Below, in pieces: positions 29,868-31,527 of a DNA stretch of 31,527 nt. Under the pieces are notes generated by a model. That model did not search any database. It saw nothing but the letters and a program-made list of their open reading frames with translations, and was not told the origin of the DNA. Made by a program: the position numbers and the translations under genes. Source of the DNA: DAOVFN01 sp964607835 (GTDB lineage Archaea > Aenigmatarchaeota > Aenigmatarchaeia > QMZP01); NCBI GenBank assembly GCA_964607835.1, contig CAZSLL010000014.1, positions 1 through 31,527 on the forward strand. The letters run 5' to 3'. The stretch's first letter is position 1. Each line of letters starts with the position of its first letter.

Positions 29868-30812
29868 ATGGCCAGGATAGAGGTGTGGACAGAGAAGTAC
29901 AGGCCCTCCACCCTGAAGGAGGTCGTGAACCAGAAGCAGATAGTGGACAGGCTCAGGAGCTGGGTGAAGCAGGGCTCTGTCCCCAACATGCTGTTCGCGG
30001 GCCCGGCAGGGGTAGGAAAGACCACCATAGCGCTGGCCCTGGCCAGGGACCTTTACGGCGATAACTGGAGGCAGAACTTTCAGGAGCTCAACGCATCCGA
30101 CGACAGGGGCATAGGCGTGGTCAGGGGAAGGATAAAGGACTTCGCCAGCATGATGCCCATAGGCGCGGACTACAAGATAATATTCCTTGACGAGTCAGAC
30201 GCCCTGACGCCGGAAGCCCAGCAGGCCCTGAGAAGGACCATAGAGCGATACGCAAACGTGTGCAGGTTCATACTCTCGTGCAACTATTCCTCAAGGATAA
30301 TCGAGCCCATACAGTCCAGGTGCGCTGTGTTCAGGCTCAGGGGGCTCTCAGAGAATGACTGCACAGAATACCTGGGAAGGGTTGTGAAAGGAGAAAAGAT
30401 TCAGGCAGGGGAGGACGCACTCAAGGCAGTGTACGAGGTTTCAGAGGGCGACCTCAGGAAGGCCACAAACATAATCCAGGCAGCTTCAGCACTTGGAAAG
30501 CTCACCAGGGAGTCAGTGTACGACGTGGCCTCAAGGGCAAGGCCAAAGGATGTAAGGGAGATGCTGGACCTGGCCAGGGACAAGAAGTTCGGGGATGCCA
30601 GGAAGCGGCTATACGGTTTGCTCATAGAGCAGGGTCTATCAGGCGAGGACATCATAAGGGAGATACACAGGCAGGTGCTGGCCATGGACATGCCCGAGGA
30701 GAGCAGGCTCACTCTTATCGACAGGATAGGGGAGTTCGAGTTCAGGCTCAACCAGGGCGGCTCTGAGGAGATTCAGCTCGAGGCCCTGCTGGCCCAGTTC
30801 ATAAAGGCCTAG
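29868..30812 (+). CDS. rfcS: replication factor C small subunit
   Basis: 314 residues. It is the AAA+ subunit of the clamp loader that places PCNA on DNA. Seen are the N-terminal WTEKYRPSTLKEVV box, Walker A GPAGVGKT (residues 45-52), NASDDRGI, Walker B FLDESD (Asp108-Asp111), the SRC arginine-finger motif at 150-152, and EGDLRKATNIIQ (sensor 2). The collar domain completes the usual length. No intein is present, although archaeal rfc genes often carry one. The start is fixed by the MARIEVWTEKYRP N-terminus. It overlaps the convergent V4R gene by 14 nt. Confidence 0.95.
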   Translation: MARIEVWTEKYRPSTLKEVVNQKQIVDRLRSWVKQGSVPNMLFAGPAGVGKTTIALALARDLYGDNWRQNFQELNASDDRGIGVVRGRIKDFASMMPIGADYKIIFLDESDALTPEAQQALRRTIERYANVCRFILSCNYSSRIIEPIQSRCAVFRLRGLSENDCTEYLGRVVKGEKIQAGEDALKAVYEVSEGDLRKATNIIQAASALGKLTRESVYDVASRARPKDVREMLDLARDKKFGDARKRLYGLLIEQGLSGEDIIREIHRQVLAMDMPEESRLTLIDRIGEFEFRLNQGGSEEIQLEALLAQFIKA

Positions 30813-31071
30813 TCATGTGCTTTTTTTCCGGACCGACCTCGAACCTGCAGACCTTGTCTCCCTTCGCGATGCAGTGCGTCTCTATGCACTCCGAAGGCTT
30901 CCCTATGATGGCCTCAGAGCCTCCCGCAATAAGCCCTGCTATATAGCAGCATACTGGCTTCTTCTGCTTCCTGCTGTAGTTCATGGCAACGCAGGAGTTC
31001 TCCAGGACTATAACAGAGCCCTTCTCAAGGTCCAGCTTCTCCAGGGAGGCCTTGCCGCGGGACTGCTTCTC
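30799..31071 (-). pseudogene. V4R (4-vinyl reductase-type) domain remnant
   Basis: The frame is open from a stop at 31072-31074 to a TGA at 30799, about 90 codons, and encodes the V4R core: SVIVLENSC, CCYIAGLIAGGSEAI, ECIETHCIAKGDKVCRFEV. Full proteins normally have at least 80 further residues before this. No ATG, GTG or TTG lies upstream of the domain, and the only ATG (30984) would cut the domain in half, giving 61 residues. It is probably an N-terminally truncated gene, or a short protein from an unusual start. A TATA-like TAAATAAAAGG near 31110 is present. V4R domains bind small hydrophobic ligands. Confidence 0.6.
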
Positions 31072-31346
31072 TTACTGTACCGGATACAGGTTTCGGACGT
31101 TAAGCCTTTTATTTATTTTCAGTTCTGATAAAAATCGTCGATGAACCTACGTAATGGCAGTACTTTTTTTACAATTGTACAGATCCCGGTTCCCTTACTC
31201 CTTCCAGAGAATGTTCTAACTGTAGAATAACAAGACTGTCCCAGCACGTTAACCGCTTTGTATCTTGATAAATTTCCAAGGTTTATTATTGACCTGCTGA
31301 CATTGAATCAGTATTCTCCAGACACAAGGAATATAAGGAGATACAA
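31072..31346. other. AT-rich non-coding segment
   Basis: About 275 bp with no convincing gene on either strand. Base composition is clearly more AT-rich than the preceding 31 kb. A short run of T at 31163-31169 and several AT-rich words are present but no clear structure. Confidence 0.5.
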
Positions 31347-31517
31347 ATGGAACTGGTACCCATGAAAGAAGATAACACCTTCGCCCTGAAAGGATTGAAT
31401 TTCACGGACATTAAGATCATCAAGGAAGCCTGTAACCTGGCCGCAGACCAGGGCAACCAGCGGGCCGCAGACATTGCCGGAGAAATTGAAAAGCTTATGG
31501 GAGACGTCTCGATATAG
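31347..31517 (+). CDS. small unknown protein with atypical codon use
   Basis: 56 residues, beginning MELVPMKEDN and ending GDVSI, mostly helical with a Cys near residue 29. The ATG is preceded at 7-nt spacing by a bacterial-strength AAGGAG. Ile is encoded mainly by ATT and ATC and the one Arg by CGG, whereas the rest of the window favours ATA and AGG. No family is recognised. It may have been acquired recently or belong to a mobile element beyond the window edge. Confidence 0.5.
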   Translation: MELVPMKEDNTFALKGLNFTDIKIIKEACNLAADQGNQRAADIAGEIEKLMGDVSI

Positions 31518-31527
31518 AAAATGATTT

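Noticed and set aside
27869..30028. Longer N-terminus for the transglutaminase-like protein
   Set aside because: The extension crosses the TATA element and the start of rfcS, and the signal peptide begins at 29746.

Overview
The window looks archaeal. It encodes an AglB/STT3 oligosaccharyltransferase, RNA polymerase subunit L, Dph2, AK6, clamp-loader small subunit, a beta-CASP nuclease of the aCPSF2 type, RNA 3'-phosphate cyclase, DUF116 and DUF504 proteins, a form III-type RuBisCO and intron-bearing tRNA genes. Many genes have a TTTAAATA- or TATATA-like TATA box about 25-30 nt upstream and little or no leader. Codon use is strongly skewed to AGG for Arg and ATA for Ile. Compact spacing, convergent overlaps and heavily interrupted tRNA genes suggest a small-genome (DPANN-like, perhaps Micrarchaeota-type) archaeon, but that assignment is inference.

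Layout. 1-2594: a cut-off secreted protein, two small membrane proteins and, between them, a protein with an HEXXH motif. 2603-7940 (minus): AglB, RpoL, phosphomannomutase and class II HMG-CoA reductase, the last two coupled by an ATGA overlap. 8045-10243 (plus): CNNM/CorC-type membrane protein and Dph2. 10233-13242 (minus): RimK-like ligase, then an operon of RuBisCO, an orphan 2-oxoacid oxidoreductase gamma subunit and a coiled-coil protein. 13290-16035 (plus): aCPSF2-like nuclease, an unknown protein and RtcA. 16010-18414 (minus): hexapeptide acyltransferase, DUF504, a short pyruvate kinase and a HAD hydrolase. 18528-19832: an eight-bladed PQQ-type beta-propeller without a signal peptide. 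19840-20919 (minus) and 22960-23258 (plus): five tRNA genes. 20959-30984: PRC-barrel protein, M24 peptidase, TsaC/Sua5, YkgJ-like protein, TraB-like protein, glycosyltransferase, DUF116, HtpX, AK6, secreted transglutaminase-like protein, RfcS and a V4R domain remnant. The last ~450 bases are AT-richer and end in a small ORF with different codon use.

The most striking content is the tRNA set: Ala(GGC), Val(UAC), Gly(CCC), Ser(GCU) and Ser(UGA). I infer 13 introns in five genes, in the D loop, the anticodon loop (37/38) and the T loop (about 59/60). Removing them leaves complete cloverleaf sequences of 71-84 nt. Two structured intron families recur. One double-hairpin family lies in the T-loop intron of three tRNAs and in the anticodon intron of a fourth, so related introns occupy different insertion positions. 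The second is a 36-nt module, identical in the T-loop introns of Ala and Ser(UGA). The 3' exon of tRNA-Ser(UGA) is also repeated 93 bp downstream. Together these suggest spreading tRNA introns.

Functionally the rest is housekeeping: surface glycosylation (AglB, phosphomannomutase and sequon-rich secreted proteins), isoprenoid synthesis (HMG-CoA reductase), central carbon metabolism (RuBisCO, pyruvate kinase), tRNA and translation modification (TsaC, Dph2, RtcA) and protein quality control (HtpX).
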